Assembly: GCA_904066235.2 (NCBI GenBank)
Contig: CAJFCV020000003.1
Location: forward strand, 5,456,001-5,520,000
From: Bursaphelenchus xylophilus
Lineage: Eukaryota > Nematoda > Chromadorea > Rhabditida > Aphelenchoididae
Direction of reading: 5' to 3'
Length of the DNA: 64,000 bases
Shown piece by piece: positions 47,320 to 60,700 of the stretch; position 1 is the stretch's first letter; each line of letters opens with the position of its first letter. The notes under the pieces were generated by a model that had not been told where the DNA came from, did no database searches, and saw only the letters and a list, made by a program, of their open reading frames with translations. Both the position numbers and the translations under genes were made by a program.

Positions 47320-48885
47320 ATGGCATTGCCCATTGATCGCAATTTGTTGAATTCGGAGGTGTTGAGTCTTGTTGAAACTGTTGATTTGAAAGAACTTACA
47401 AGCAAATATGTGCGCAATAGTCTCGAGAAGAAGCATGCCGTTGCTTTGAAGGCCTTTAAAACAATAATTGATGATGTTATCCGTGAATCCATTAAACAAG
47501 TTTACCCCAGAGGGCCTGATGGACCAAAAATTTTGACACAGGCGGAGAGCAAAAATGGAGATAAGAAACGGAAGGCGCAGAGTTCAGATGGCTCCGATTC
47601 GGATGTGGAACCTCGGCCCAGTACATCTCGGGGAGAGAACAAGAAGGTGAAGGTTGATGATGATTTCCCGATGGAATTTGTGGATAAATATGAACAAATT
47701 AAACTGAGAAGAGCAGCACAAAGGAATCAGAGACGACGGCCTCAGAAGAAAGAGAACGGTGATGCGCCAAAGAAGTCAGCGTTCTCCAAGATATGTTTGC
47801 TCTCGGATGAATTGTATGATGTCTTGAATCAACGATATATGTGCAGATCTCAGGTTGTTAAAGGAATGTGGGATTACTTCAGAGAACACAGTTTGATTGA
47901 TCAAAACAACAAGCGATTTGTAATTCCAGATGATAAAACTCGGGCAATTTTTGGGCCGAAAAAGTTTCTTGTAAGTGTTGCAATCGGTATTTTTATTTTT
48001 AGGTTAAGAAGGATTGTGCTTCTTGGGTTTTGAAATGGTAAAAATGTTTTCTGATTTGGATATATGATTTTTATAGTTAACTGAATTAATTTCAGGCTTT
48101 CGGAATGATGAAGACATTGAAGAATCACATCCATGATCTCGAATTCTTGGACAGTGAAGCTCGGGATAATGCTGTTATCGAAATCAAGGACCTCTCGGCT
48201 GCAGGTGTTCTTGATCTTTCTACTGTGAAGTTGCCATCGTTTTTTGATGCTCCTATTAAGAATTCCAAAAACAACAAGGAAAAGAAGAAAGCGAATTCGG
48301 TCAAAGAATCTAAACCAAAGCGAAATAATGTCAAAAATTCAAAAGACATCGTGGAGGATTCAGATGACGACGACTCGGATGAAGAGGTGGTTGAGAAAAA
48401 GTCGCAGAATAATAATGATAATGGCACGGGAATAAAGCGGACGGAGACGATTGAAGCGCAGAAAGAGGAGCGCCCCAAATTGGTGCTTAGAATTTCGAAA
48501 AAGAACGAGCGGGTAAGCTAGAGGCGGAGAGAGTGAAAAACCACCTTTTCAGATGGTTTCGGTGAGTGTGAATGAGAGCGATGGGCAGTTGAAAAGGAGC
48601 GCGGAGGACAGTGACCAGTTCACGACCCCGTCAGCGACGACCACCCCTCTTGCAAACGACCTCCCCGATGATTCATCCGAGTCCAACAACGACGCCCCAC
48701 CAACCCTCCAACCAGAAATGCCTCAAGCTAACGAAATAGGTCAACAGGACTCAAGTTCGAGCAGTTCGAGCTCCTCGAGCTCTGGATCTTCATCTTCTTC
48801 GGACAGTTCGTCCAGCGATTCGGATTCAGACGATGATGGCAAGAAAAAAGATGACTTGAAACTTAGTGAATCCGACTCCGATTAG
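47320..48885 (+). CDS. DEK_C and SWIB/MDM2 domain chromatin protein
   Basis: Three exons. ATG 47320 opens MALPIDRNLLNSEVLSLVET, leading into a DEK C-terminal-type helical domain (VDLKELTSKYVRNSLEKK). After an acidic/basic low-complexity linker comes a SWIB domain (KICLLSDELYDVLNQRYMCR, VVKGMWDYFREHSLID, FVIPDDKTRAIFG, completed after the intron by FGMMKTLKNHI). DEK_C plus SWIB is the layout of yeast UAF30/TRI1-like proteins, linked to rDNA transcription and chromatin. The C-terminus is long and low-complexity: KPKRNNVKNSK, acidic runs, and a final Ser-rich stretch (about 25 serines, 48760-48830) ending LSESDSD. The last intron (about 40 nt, GTAAGCTAG to TTTTCAG near 48554) removes a stop. Identity by domain is strong; ortholog not assigned. 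Confidence 0.88.
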
Positions 48886-49385
48886 GGGCGCTTGCTTACC
48901 CGTTTTCTTCGGCCACTCAGCGCTGTTCTCCTTGTTATTTTCTGATCTCCCGGATACCTTTAAATATTCTCTTATGCCTATTCCTCATGCGACCTACACT
49001 TTCTCCAAAAGTTGTTTTTTCTTCTTTGTTCGTTGACTGGGCGTATCAGATATTATCTCTGTTTATTGTTTCGTATGTTGTTGTTCCGTTTACAGCCGGG
49101 TATTTTGTTTCATTTTTTGTTCCCTCATTCCAATAATTTTGATACAAGAATTTTAAATTCCTTTTGCTCAGCAGGATATTTAAGGCCTTTATTATTTCTT
49201 ATTTTTGGTTTCTGGATAAATGTTAAGTCTTTACGAACTTGTAAGGGCTATACGAAAAGTCAACAGACTTTGGAATACCTTTAGTTTTATTTGTATTACA
49301 AGGTGTGTTTATTTGTGGATTTGTTTGACTTCTGTTAACAGGCGTTTTATTTAGATACCTCACCTTAATTGACAACTGGCACAAA
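48886..49385. other. Spacer between the SWIB and DLGAP-like genes
   Basis: 500 bp, AT-rich, T-rich towards the right; probably 3' UTR plus promoter. Both flanking genes are on the plus strand, but the gap is too long to suggest a standard operon. Confidence 0.4.
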
Positions 49386-51082
49386 ATGAAGGTCTTGGAT
49401 TGGTTGTGCGGGTAAGTAACATATATTAATTTAATTGTTAAAAATTAATGTGTCGGGGAAAACAGCTTATTAGATTTTGCAGATGCGATGCACCGAACCG
49501 GGACGAGAGTGCTGCCTACCTCGCAGACACCAAGAGTGCTGGAGATCTTCCTCAGAAGAAACCAGTGGTGTTATGCACGGACCAGCCCCGCTCTGATTGC
49601 CCCGTCGTCCCGCTGAAAACTCAGTTGCAAGCCACGTTGGAGGGAAAGGAAACCAGAAAGGGAAACGATGCAAACGAGGTAAGGAAGGTGTGTTGTCCTC
49701 TGTGGGATATTTCAATACTCCGGATCGTTTGTTTTGTTTTTTAGGGCCTTTCATTTTGTTAAGTAAATTTTTATTTTTTGTTCCTCTGTTGATTTTCCTT
49801 TTTTATTGTCACTGGTACTCCATTTTATCTAGTTTTGTGTTCGGTTTATGGCTTTATGAATGCGAATATGCATACGAAATTGAGACCGGGACAGGAAACG
49901 GAAGGCACCCGGTTCTGAGTGGACTTTCTCTTCATTTGCGATCTTCCTTATAGCGCCATCTGACGTCGGTACAGCGTAGTTGAAGCTATTTGCTGACGCA
50001 GCGGCGTTTTGTCACAGATAAATATTTTGGAGAAAATCTGTGACCGTTTTTTCTTGGCTAGCTGGAACAAAAACTTGTTTTCTGGGCAGAAAATAACGTT
50101 TAAAAATTTTCCTGCTTTTTGAGAGCAATTTCGTCCTTTAAAAATTGCTCCGAAAGAATTTTGCTTTCTAAAATCAGTGCTGGACAAAATTATAAACGCA
50201 GTTTAAAAATTTCTGTAACTGTTTTTGTCGATAGAAATCATATTTGGCACCAATGTGAATTAGTGTCCTACAAATCTTGTGCCAAAAAATTATTTCGTGA
50301 AATTTCGAAAATTTGGAAAACTATTTTTGAAAATTTTTCTTTGCGACAAGATTTTAACCGCATTCAAAATCGGAATCTCTTCGAAATATCGTATACTTTT
50401 CTGTTGCAGACATCGAAAACGGACATCAAGTTTCCACTCCCTGAACAGAGAGAGATGATGAAACCCCTGAGTGTAATCACTTTCTCATCGATCGAACATA
50501 GTGTAAATGCCTACAGAGAATTATGCCAAAATGTTAATAACGTGCTCAGCGATCGGGTTCGTCGAATGGAAACCCTTCTAGAGGACGAAACAGGCCTGCC
50601 AGAGGAAGTTGAAGATGATATTCGGTTGGCTAGGGGCAAGATGATGGTCATTATGAAGAATAATCTCACGAAGTTTAGTAAATTGGTTGATGTAAGCATT
50701 CCAAAATACCGTTTTGTTATTTGTGGAGAGTTCTAAAATAAAGTTTTAGGTTGCTGAAGATACAGAACAAGGAATTGCCGACCTCACTGGATTCTGGGGC
50801 CTGGTTCATGCTGAATTAGAAGATATAAAAAGAGCTTGTGGCCGAGTTGAGGCGGCCAGACTGAACGCATGGCAAGCGGTACCGAGACCTTCGCCACCAA
50901 CGTCCAGAACTCCAGCCATGAAGAGAGTTCAGACAGCCAACAAAAGTGGTACATCTACTCCAACTAACAGAACACCTAAACCAACTCCTAAGACAAATCC
51001 CAAGTTGAGGGAATTTATGGCACAGAAAAGAAAGGAAATGCAAGATAGTATGGTCAACGGCGAGCCACAAACAGTTGCCTGA
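49386..51082 (+). CDS. DLGAP/GKAP-homology protein (postsynaptic scaffold type)
   Basis: Four exons. ATG 49386 (MKVLDWLCG) and exon 2 (CDAPNRDESAAYLADTKSAG) form a short N-terminus. After a 726-nt intron come KFPLPEQREMMKPLSVITF, SIEHSVNAYRELCQNV and LARGKMMVIMKNNLTKFSKL, then the GKAP C-terminal helical bundle: VAEDTEQGIADLTGFWGLVH, AELEDIKRACGRVEAARLNA and WQAV. FWxxVxxxLxDIKxxxxxxxxxxxxxW is the recognisable DLGAP core. A basic Thr/Pro-rich segment precedes the end at TGA 51080. The protein is much shorter than vertebrate DLGAPs and lacks a visible long N-terminal repeat region, as short nematode DLGAP relatives do. The large intron carries the second copy of a dispersed repeat. Confidence 0.82.
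49980..50180. repeat. Dispersed repeat, copy 2 (first copy at 12765-12960)
   Basis: Inside the 726-nt intron of the DLGAP-like gene. Same ordered words as copy 1, including GTTGAAGCTATTTGCTGACG versus TATTGAAGCTATTTCCTGAC and CTTGGCTAGCTGGAACAAAA versus CTTGGCTAGCCGGGACAAAA. Copy ends are not sharply defined. Confidence 0.6.
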
Positions 51083-51760
51083 CATGAGGAGTGGAAGGGG
51101 AACACCGTGAGGGTATCTTGAAGAAAGTGATAGACAACTCTTTAACTGAGATAATTGCTGTATTTATTTTGTATCTTCTTGTGATTTGGATGTGGAATGT
51201 GCTTTACCCACGGGAGAGTGGACATATGATCGAACTCATTCATGTCTTGTGGGTTATTCTTTTCCCCATTAACGTTTCTTTCCGACTAAATCCTAACAGT
51301 TTGTCTTTAATAGTAAGTTGTGTAATAATACCAACGGGTTTCTTCCTCCTCTGTCGATTGCTCCATGTTTTGTTTGTATTCAAATTTAATGGGATTCGAA
51401 GCAAAGTTGTGCTCGCCCATTAAAAATAGTACGACCTCCCTTCCTATTATATTATATATGAATATAGTATCGCTCAGACTCGAATTTCATTGTACAAACC
51501 AACCAGGCCAAGGTATTTTTTCGTCGTGTGCCAACTTTTTTCTCGCGGCCTTAATTTCTCCGTAAACCTCGACGTTTCCGTCCCCCAATCGATTGCGCAA
51601 TCTTCTTTTTTCTATAATTTAAATGTCCTTGTGTTGCAGATTGAAGATTGAATTTTCACAAACGATATCTTATTATAGAATTTCATAATATATATAGTGC
51701 TTTCGAATATAAAATAAAACAAATAAGTTGTATTTCCAGAGGTATTGGTTGTATAAATTA
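51083..51760. other. Convergent 3' spacer
   Basis: About 680 bp between the DLGAP-like stop and the Ig/FN3 receptor stop; AT-rich with short ORFs of no recognised family. Confidence 0.4.
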
Positions 51761-54700
51761 TCATAAGACTGATTGCCTGAGTTCATTCCTGAGTCTCTCG
51801 ATGTGAAGATTCTCCCTGAGTGCCCCGAGAGCTTGGTTTCCATTGGAATAAATATATTTCTGTCTCAACATCTCATTTATCATTGTATCCGGAGTCGTTC
51901 TGCTGGTATCAATTTGGTTTCCATCGTCATCAAACTCGAATTCTGTGCCGTTTTGATCAGTGGAATATAAAGCTTCGGATTCCCAGTAACAAGGGCCATT
52001 GCCGTTTTTATAGGCGAATTGGTTGGCTATAACATCGCTGTTGAGAAAAGGATTATTCAAACTTACTCGAATATATTGGATTCTTCTTCTGTTTGTTTTT
52101 CTTACAATAATTCTTGCCGAAAATATAAAGAATGATCGAGAGCATGCAAACGGCCATGATTACCACTGAGGAATGGGTGTATATTGCTGTTGGTGGCACT
52201 AAAAGGATTAAGTTTACCAAGCTTTTAGTTTACTGAGTTGTTTGAAAGTAATCACTTCTGACGGCTGGGATGGTGGATAATGAGGGCGAACTGATTGTAC
52301 AAAGAAGTTGGTGGAGGCCATTTCATCCAACGCTTCTGGCTTCAAATGGATTCGGTTGTCGATTACTTCTCCCTTAATATTAACTTATAGACCATATGTA
52401 CATTCTAAAACACACCATGACTTTATATTCACCGTTTGGATTTGCTTGGTACGAAACTCGATAAGACATGGCATAAGGCACTTCATTCCATTCTAAATAT
52501 TCATTTGACGCCCGAAGCGACGATGGTGGGTTCAAGGAAGAGCATGCTAGAGCGGAGGAAGTGAGTTCAAGGACGTGTTTGTGTGTGGTACAAATGCCAA
52601 GAAAACTTACTAAATTTGTCAGTTGCCGTGCAGTTTACACTTCCGAGTTCATTTGATGGGCTGATTACCAAGCGATATCTTGTGAAGGGTCTTAAATCAG
52701 TCAGTGCTACACTTGAGTCCGCGAATTCATCACTTCGATACCATTCTCCCAAAACCTCAGCTCCACTTATATTTTGGACTTCCGTATAAAAAAGACGGAA
52801 TTTCTGTTCGTGTCCTCCGTCAAACCCCGGATCAAAATCAATCCGGAATCCATTTTCAGTTAGACAATTCAGCCTCAGATTATTAATACATTGAGGTTTC
52901 GTATTGCGGACGGTAACCGACATGTTCCGAGTGACTGCGACCACTTCATTGAGCAGAACACATTGATAATCCCCATGGTCGGAGTGGGAGGCACTTGTAA
53001 TTTTCAGGTTCTTCCCTTCAATTCTTTTCTAAAAGAAGTAAAGTTGTTTGTGATCTAGATACCATATTGTGGAGCCAATATTGAGAAGGTGGAGGATCTC
53101 CGTATCCATCGCATACGGTTTCAAAATCTTCCCCCTTTTCTAGTTTCACTTCTGACGGGGGCTCTTTTCTGAATACTGGTGGAGCTGTTACGATGACTGC
53201 AATAACATAATAAAATACTGTAGAATCATGCTTACCATGCATTTCGTAGACCTCACTTCTCCCAACCACATTTTCTGACCAGCAAGCGTACATTCCAGAG
53301 TCCTCCAATGTAGCATTTGAGAAAAATAAATTAGTCCCATTAATTCTAAACCGAGACGTTTGGTTTGTGTCAGTTAAGACCAATCCATTTTTTGACCAGT
53401 AAACATTAGTGGGAGGTGGATTAGCCACCATATTACATGGTACTTGGCCGTCTGATCCTTCGCCCAAGACATACATGGTCTTACTTTCAGAGCCAAGTTC
53501 AGGCTTGTCTAAAAACATGACTTTAACACAACATGGCCCTTACATTGGACACTCAAAAAAGCCGAACTCTTGGCAGATGGTGGAAACCCGTTGGAGACTT
53601 CACATTCATACCAACCTTCATCTTCTCGGTGAACTTTGCTGATTCCAAAATCAGCATCCTAAACAAGATTGTTTCCTTTGATTCTCAATTACCTGAACAT
53701 GGGCCCTTAATCCTAATGCGATGGTGTTAATAGCTACACCTTCCTTTGTCCATCGATAGGTCATATTCTGAGGATTGGCTGAAGCGGCACAATGCCAGAA
53801 AACATTGGACCCTTCAATGACCGTCTTGTTGGTCAATGGGTAATCGATGATGGGACCTTCTGAAAAATTTTAGGGATTATCAAATTTGATCCTTTTTATT
53901 TTTCCGATGAGCAGTGGTAATCTAATGAACAGAGGGTTATAGCAGAGCACCCTCTTTCTTAAGTTATGATTCAAATGGTTTACGCAACTTTCTACACGCT
54001 TAAAAGACATGATCATAAATCAGCGCTTTGACAAATGGCCGGCCGATATGGTCGGTAAAGGGAAAGCCTTTTTCTTCCCATCGTCCATCAACAAATCGGA
54101 GCCCCAAGACTTACGTGAAAAGTGGAGAAGCGTGGCGGAACGATCGGTTCCTTCCACGTTCGAGGCATGACAAACGTATTTTCCCTGTAATATTTCGAAC
54201 TGTTTGGTCACTTTTTTATTCTCTCACCTGGTCCGTGATCTTCAAGTTTTCCAAATGCAGAATCGGGTTTTGGCCAACAACACGTCCAGACTGCAAAAAT
54301 AAATTTTTTGTTTACTTACCGGATTTTTTTTGTTCTAAATTACTATAAATTTTGCAGATTTCACACCTTTTCGGAGCTTATTCTGTTATTTATTTAATTT
54401 TACAAATGTGCCCTAAGGGACCTCTGACGTCCGTCTTTTGTATATCCTTTACTTAATTACTAGAGTTGTTAGACACTAATTACGGCACTTACCTTGGTCC
54501 AGATTATGTCGGGCGGAGGAATTCCTTGTGCTTTGCAATGTAATTTTATGTTCTGACCCAATTGGGCGAACTGTTCTTGATCATCGGTTGGGCTTGTTAT
54601 TCGTGGGGGTGCTGGAAATGTCATTAATTAATAGTTCAAGTTTAAACTAATGTTTTCTTTGTTTTAGATTATCTCTGATGATTTATTTACACTTATTTCA

Positions 54701-57700
54701 TAACATTGACCTACTTCTTTCAGTCTTGAGAGTCTCTTCTGTTTTGCAAATTGGTTAATTTAAAATCAAAATTAAACGACCTTTGCAGAAGATGGAGGCA
54801 CGTGCCTACGGCGATTAACCTTGTTATGATCACAAAATGTCTTTTTTTATGTAGACTTGTTTTGTTGCCCATTGACGACCGAATTTTTTTTTATCAAGTA
54901 CTCAACCGATGTGTTAGTCAGAACGTTAAGGAATCACAAAAATGCAAGATTACACGGAATATTTGGCATGTTTCCTATGTGGCTGACAATGTACAATATA
55001 GTTATGTAGATGGCAAGGTGTGATGTTTAAAAAACGAGTCTACGCGTGAGGAACGGCAGCCTTTTACACCGACAACTGACCTTTAAAGGGTTATTGTCGA
55101 GAAGGCTGGCGCCGATCGGGTTACGGCTGTTTTGTACTTTTTAAGCGCAACAAAACTACATTCGAAAGTTGCGGTTCAACAAATGGGTCAGCGTTCGTTC
55201 AAGGAACAGTCGGTGTCCCAAAGTCCAGAGTAATGACGTCAGATGACGGGGAGTCGTCGCACAATCCTTGAACTTTCCCGCGGCTGACCCAGTTCCGTTT
55301 TCTTTTTCTTTTGTATGTTTTCGTTGATCCTTTCCGGTCCCCCCTCCATTTTTTTTATCGCCACCTCCAACCCCCCCCCCTCTCATATTTTTACCGTTTC
55401 TTTGGTTTGTAAAAAAATTAATTGATTGTGAGCTGACGCTTCAAGAGCGAACTTTATAGCGTTTTTTTTGGAATTCGTTCCGGTCATTCCAAAAGCCATC
55501 AACCCATCTAAGTTTTCATACTGTTTAATTAACTTTCAAACAAGTTTTCGCTGTTATTTTTGTTAACTTGAACGGTAAAAAAACGTGAGAAATAGGGCGA
55601 CGGCCTCGGCTTGGACTCTACAAACTATAAGCCTCGAAAAATCACAACATAACCAAACAGACTACTGTATTTTTATATAATTGGTTCTCAACCTATTTGC
55701 CCATCATATCAATGAAAAGATTTCCTTTTTGCTAAGCTGTTTTCCGATTAAAATCGCTTTCTCCGAATAACTACACGTGAACATTCAAAGGAAAAATTAT
55801 CACCAAGATCGATAAAAAGTCAGTTCAAAAAATCTAGGATCTTTTCCTCTTTCTAATCAAAATTACTCTTCAAGGAACTTCCCGATAATATTATCAGTGC
55901 AGAGTATAAAAGTACAACCATCTGTTGCTCTTTGTTACTGTCTCTTCAAGATCCTAAACACCCAAAAATAAAAAATATTTAATTTGTGATATTTATCTAT
56001 CGGTCTAGTCTCCCGCAATGCATGCTGTTTCCGTCCCGTTTAATCCTAGTGATCTCTTAGACATCAAACGTTTTAAACTCTTTGCTCATGTCGTATTAAA
56101 CCAAGAATGCCGGACTAAAAATGCTTAGTCCGAGACGAAACCTCTCTCCACCCTTGTCTTATTAATGGGGATTGATGAGAGAAACGGGCCGGTGAAATGT
56201 CTGGGCACAGCGAAAAAAAGTGACGGGTCGGAGATTTGTGATTCTGATTATGAGGTCAGGGCTACACGCTGATTACAAGTCAGCACTTGTTCTGAACTCT
56301 TAGTTGCCCAAGTTCGAAACCTGGGGGAGAAAAGGAGGAATGCTCCGTTCTTCGCTAAGTATTTTATTTATATCGTACAGTGCGGTTGTCTTTGTGCTGA
56401 GTCATTGTCGCGTGATGTTCTGGTTATTGCGTCACCTCCGCCCGTTCCCTGGATCCCTCAAACAGAGGTTCGACGAACCTCAATTGAGTCATTTGACAAA
56501 TATTTTGTACCGTATACCCCATGTTATACTATATTGTTGTGGGAAGGGCGGGGGCCGGCCTGATCAGTGAAGGTCATGACGGCTTTCGAGACGGCGGATG
56601 GATGGACGGACTGCACTTTGCATGCACTTGGTCGCGCGGATCCCACTATTTTTGTACGTCTGCCGATTGGAGCATTACAACAACTGCTTTTTGGAATTCA
56701 CGTTAACTCTGGTTTTTGTGTTAATTTATAGCCAATGAGTCAATCAACTGACCTTAATTAACTGAAATTATTCAGAATGTTTTCGAGTGTAAATAATACT
56801 AGAAATAGGGACGCGCGTAGGCCGGGCGGGTGCAAAGGCTGCGTCCATTGATCCGGAATCTGAGTGTAAGGCTTACCTTTTGAAACAAACTCTTCCAAAA
56901 GTGATGACGTTCCTAGTAACATCCGCATCAGAATCGCTAGTACTATATAGTATTGGTGGGTGGAATTGGAGAGAAAACCATGGATGAACTTTTAACACTC
57001 AAAATAGAGCCTTTTGGTGGACTTCCCGGGTCGGATGATTAAACTTTGTCCATGTAACGGGCACTTCAATTAATCCGTTAATTTAGAAATTTAGCAAAAA
57101 TTGACAAGTAAGAAAAATGATCATGATAATAAGAGTATGAGAAGTAACACTTGAACTAGAATTTTTTCCAGAATTATGCAGATTAGGAATCCAGGTCCGG
57201 CCTGAATAAAGGTTAAAGGAACAAAAAAGGGATTCCGAAAGTGAGGAAATGTTTCTGAAATCAAAAAACGAACGGGGTCGGAGTGTTCCGTCCCCCGTCC
57301 CTTACCCCGGTGATTCTGGTCCCTTGTCTTTGTCTCTAATTTTTAAACTGACATAGCGCTTTTTTCAAATTTTGAAATTCGTATTCATTTACGGTAGAAT
57401 TTATATTAAATCCCACGCATTCATCCCTTTTCTCTCGCTAAAGCTGTGATCGGACATCTAAGTAACACAACATAATTCAAATTCAACTCTGCTTGTTTCA
57501 TTGTGCTGTTAGATCTGCATGTAAATGACCTTTTATGGGATAGCACGGAATTAAGCCTAAGGTTTAGAATGACTAAATATTGAAGTGCAAACATCCGCGA
57601 CGGTTTTAATAGGGTTTGATTGTCAAATATTTTTTAGATCTTTAGTAATGCTAATATTCTTAAAGATCTTACCGTTCCTACTTTCAAGCTTCCGTTCTCA

Positions 57701-60700
57701 GCAGCAGAGAATTCGACATTTACTTATAACGAAGCTATTTTGGGTGCAAGTACATACTGTTGACAGTCGTAATTAATTGTTCCCTTTATTGGGAGTGTCA
57801 AAGTGCTTTTTGGGTGGTCTTTGTCCTGCCTTGAGGGACGTTCTCCAGACTCGACAAGAAAGAATCTGTGGCCTAACTTGTGCAAAGAGCGTGTTTCTGG
57901 GCCCGGATCCACGTTATCGTTTATTTTTTATCATCGGCTAAGGGTACCCCAGAGCTCTTTTCTTTTCAACTTATTCATTTCATTTTGTATTTTTCGTCGC
58001 GTCTTTTAATTCACTCGTTTTTTGTCGACCTTCCCATAACCCGGGTGTTCTTGTCTTCTATCCCCCATCTCTACAAACGGGTCACTGACCGGCATTTGCA
58101 CTCTTGTTTAGCCCCCACTTACCTCGAACGACCAGTCGGAGAAGGGTCCCTTTTTTGGTATTCAATTTGATGGGTCCTTGGAATTCGGTTACAGTACATT
58201 GGAATGTTCCTTGATCGGCAGATGTGACCGAATGTATGGTCAGTCCGAGGCCTTTTGCTCGAACAATGCGACCTGAAATTGGGATCAGATTAAGTTTTTT
58301 GTAAGTCCATTTGCATTGATTTCTATAAGTCCATTTCCACTTTTATGACCCATAAAGTAAGTGTCTTTACGAAAAGTACACACAAATTCAAACACTCAAC
58401 ATTAAACTATCAGATAGTTGGATGAATTTTAATAATAGGCCTAAAACCTACTCATAAGTAAAGAATTGATATCACGGTTTAATCTGTACAGGTCCAGAGA
58501 TTTTTGAGATCTACCTGTTTGCTTATAACTTTTTACCCAATGCATAGCAAGTTGATTTTCAGGAATGATGTCGCTTGGAGGCAAGAAAGATTTAGCGTTC
58601 TCGTCACCCGATCGACCGGGCAATCATTCAAAATTGTTTGACTAGCTAGCCGATGAATTGAAATGAAAGCCAATTTTTCTTACGGTAAAAAATGGCCTGT
58701 CCCAAATGAAATCTGCGCTAAATGAAGGGTAGCAGTGCAAAGAGCGTTTCACAATTTACATAAATCCTATTTTTTATTTCAACAAGAAAGATAAGCGTTT
58801 GTTAAGAGATAAGCGTTACGTGTGCTCGCAATAAATAAAGATATTGGCTGAATAGGATTTAGACCGGATGGAGAGCGAGGATTAACGATATCACTTTATT
58901 CTAATGTAAATAAATACAATAGAGCCGTGGGACCACATAATATTATGTAATCGATCAAAGGTTGTATCCTTATTGCAAATGATTTGATATTTTGTTGCGC
59001 AACCCCTATTCTTCCTACCTTAAGCAGTTGTCTTTCTGTATTTACACCCACCTACACATCTCAGTCGACAATCTGTTTTTTTATATTTTCGTTTTATAGT
59101 TATCTGTTTTTTCTTGTTATTACTTGTTTCTGAATGCAGTAACATTATTAAGTAATGGTTCCATTTGTTTGCGAATCTCTATGTCCTTGTTTTATTTACA
59201 TTAGTGCTTATTCAATAATTATCGTAGAGATTGTCAAAAGTCAATGCTGTCATAAACTGGATTTGTTTTGTTGTCAACCACTCCTTCTTTAAAAGTTTTT
59301 TGATGCCCAAGATGGTTTTTCGGCCGTTATCTTTCATCCTAGCCTTTTGTGTTGCCAAAAAACTATTGTTGAGTATACTTTAGGGGTCTTTTGGACTAGT
59401 TTTGAGTAGCTTTTTGTCTGTTTTGTCGCTTTGGCCTTGGGATGGGATGAAGAAACTACCTGTCATCCTAGATGTTACAAGAATCGTGTTGCCCCCCTCC
59501 CCTTTCCTCTTTATCCTAAATATCTGCACATTGTATACATAATGTAATTGCCTTCAAGGTATTAGCAAATGGGGGCGGAGTCAGTTGCCGTGGCAAGCCT
59601 TTTCGAAATAATAACAATATAAATAGCGTAAACCGGTAATTTCTGAAAGAACAGAGCTTTTACAGATTCAGCCACAAATCTGCTTTTTCCGTGGAATTTT
59701 CCGTCCGCCGAGGCCTTGACCCGGTTGTCGACGAGGGGCACCCATCGGTAAATAATAATTGGTGGTAGATTCTTTGTGGATATTTATGTCAGCCAAAGAG
59801 ATCCGCGGGTTTTGCCTTTCAACTTGACCGTTTCCCATATTTCCGAGTGTAACTTTACAAATGTTTATCGCTTCGTCATACTTTGATATATACGTGCGTA
59901 ATTGCAAAGTAGTTTGGATTTCACAAGATATTCACATTTTTCTGAATTCGTTGACGAGTTATCATCTGCCTAACACGTCCTCCTCCTTGTACGTTCCAAC
60001 CCGACTTTTGATTATATCGCATTGCATTCAGGGGTTACCCGTGAGAGGGGCTCGGCGCGAGTGATTTTTGTAAAAGTGATTTATTTCCGTACTTAGATTA
60101 ATTGTGTGCTACTTGCAGATAAAGTGGTCGACTATCGTCCGTGCGTCGACCCAGCTCGAGGCCGACCCTGGATTCGAATAATCAATCGGTGAACGTGTGG
60201 GTGCACCAGACACCTTCTCTGGCCGGGTATTGTTCATTTTGTAAGACCATTGCTCGACCTCCCCGCCAGGAGCCCGGTGACCGTCGATTCGTACCTCTTT
60301 CCAGACTCCACAAACGACGGAAGAAGACATCCATCACGTGTGGTGGAACGTCGCGAACTCGGTGACCCGGTGTGCTGATCCGCGCCTCCCGAATCCGGCG
60401 CTTTCGCAACCACCGACTAATCTCGAAGCATAATCATCATAACACTCAGTCATTCTCCACATCATGCTTATATCACAACGCTTTTTGGTTCTTCTTATCT
60501 ACAGTTTTATGGTTCACGCAAATCGAGTAGATCAGTGTTGCCGATCTAATGGAGTTCCTGAGAATTGTGTGAAAACGCTGTGCTATCCGTTAAATCCACC
60601 CGGCGACTTTGCTATCTACGACATATTCCAGAAGAAGAATAATTGTTCGAAACATCTGCCTCAGATCGCTGAATGCCTCTCTGATGGTCGTGACCACTCA

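Noticed and set aside
47320..51082. SWIB and DLGAP-like genes as an operon
   Set aside because: The 500-bp gap is long for a nematode operon and no trans-splice signal just ahead of 49386 stands out.
55320..55385. C-rich run that might be an assembly gap edge or G-quadruplex
   Set aside because: Only a single homopolymer-like run; insufficient for a quadruplex motif. The G run near 63676 likewise stands alone.
56300..56340. GTTCGAAACC word resembling a tRNA B box
   Set aside because: No A box, acceptor stem or anticodon arm can be placed around it.
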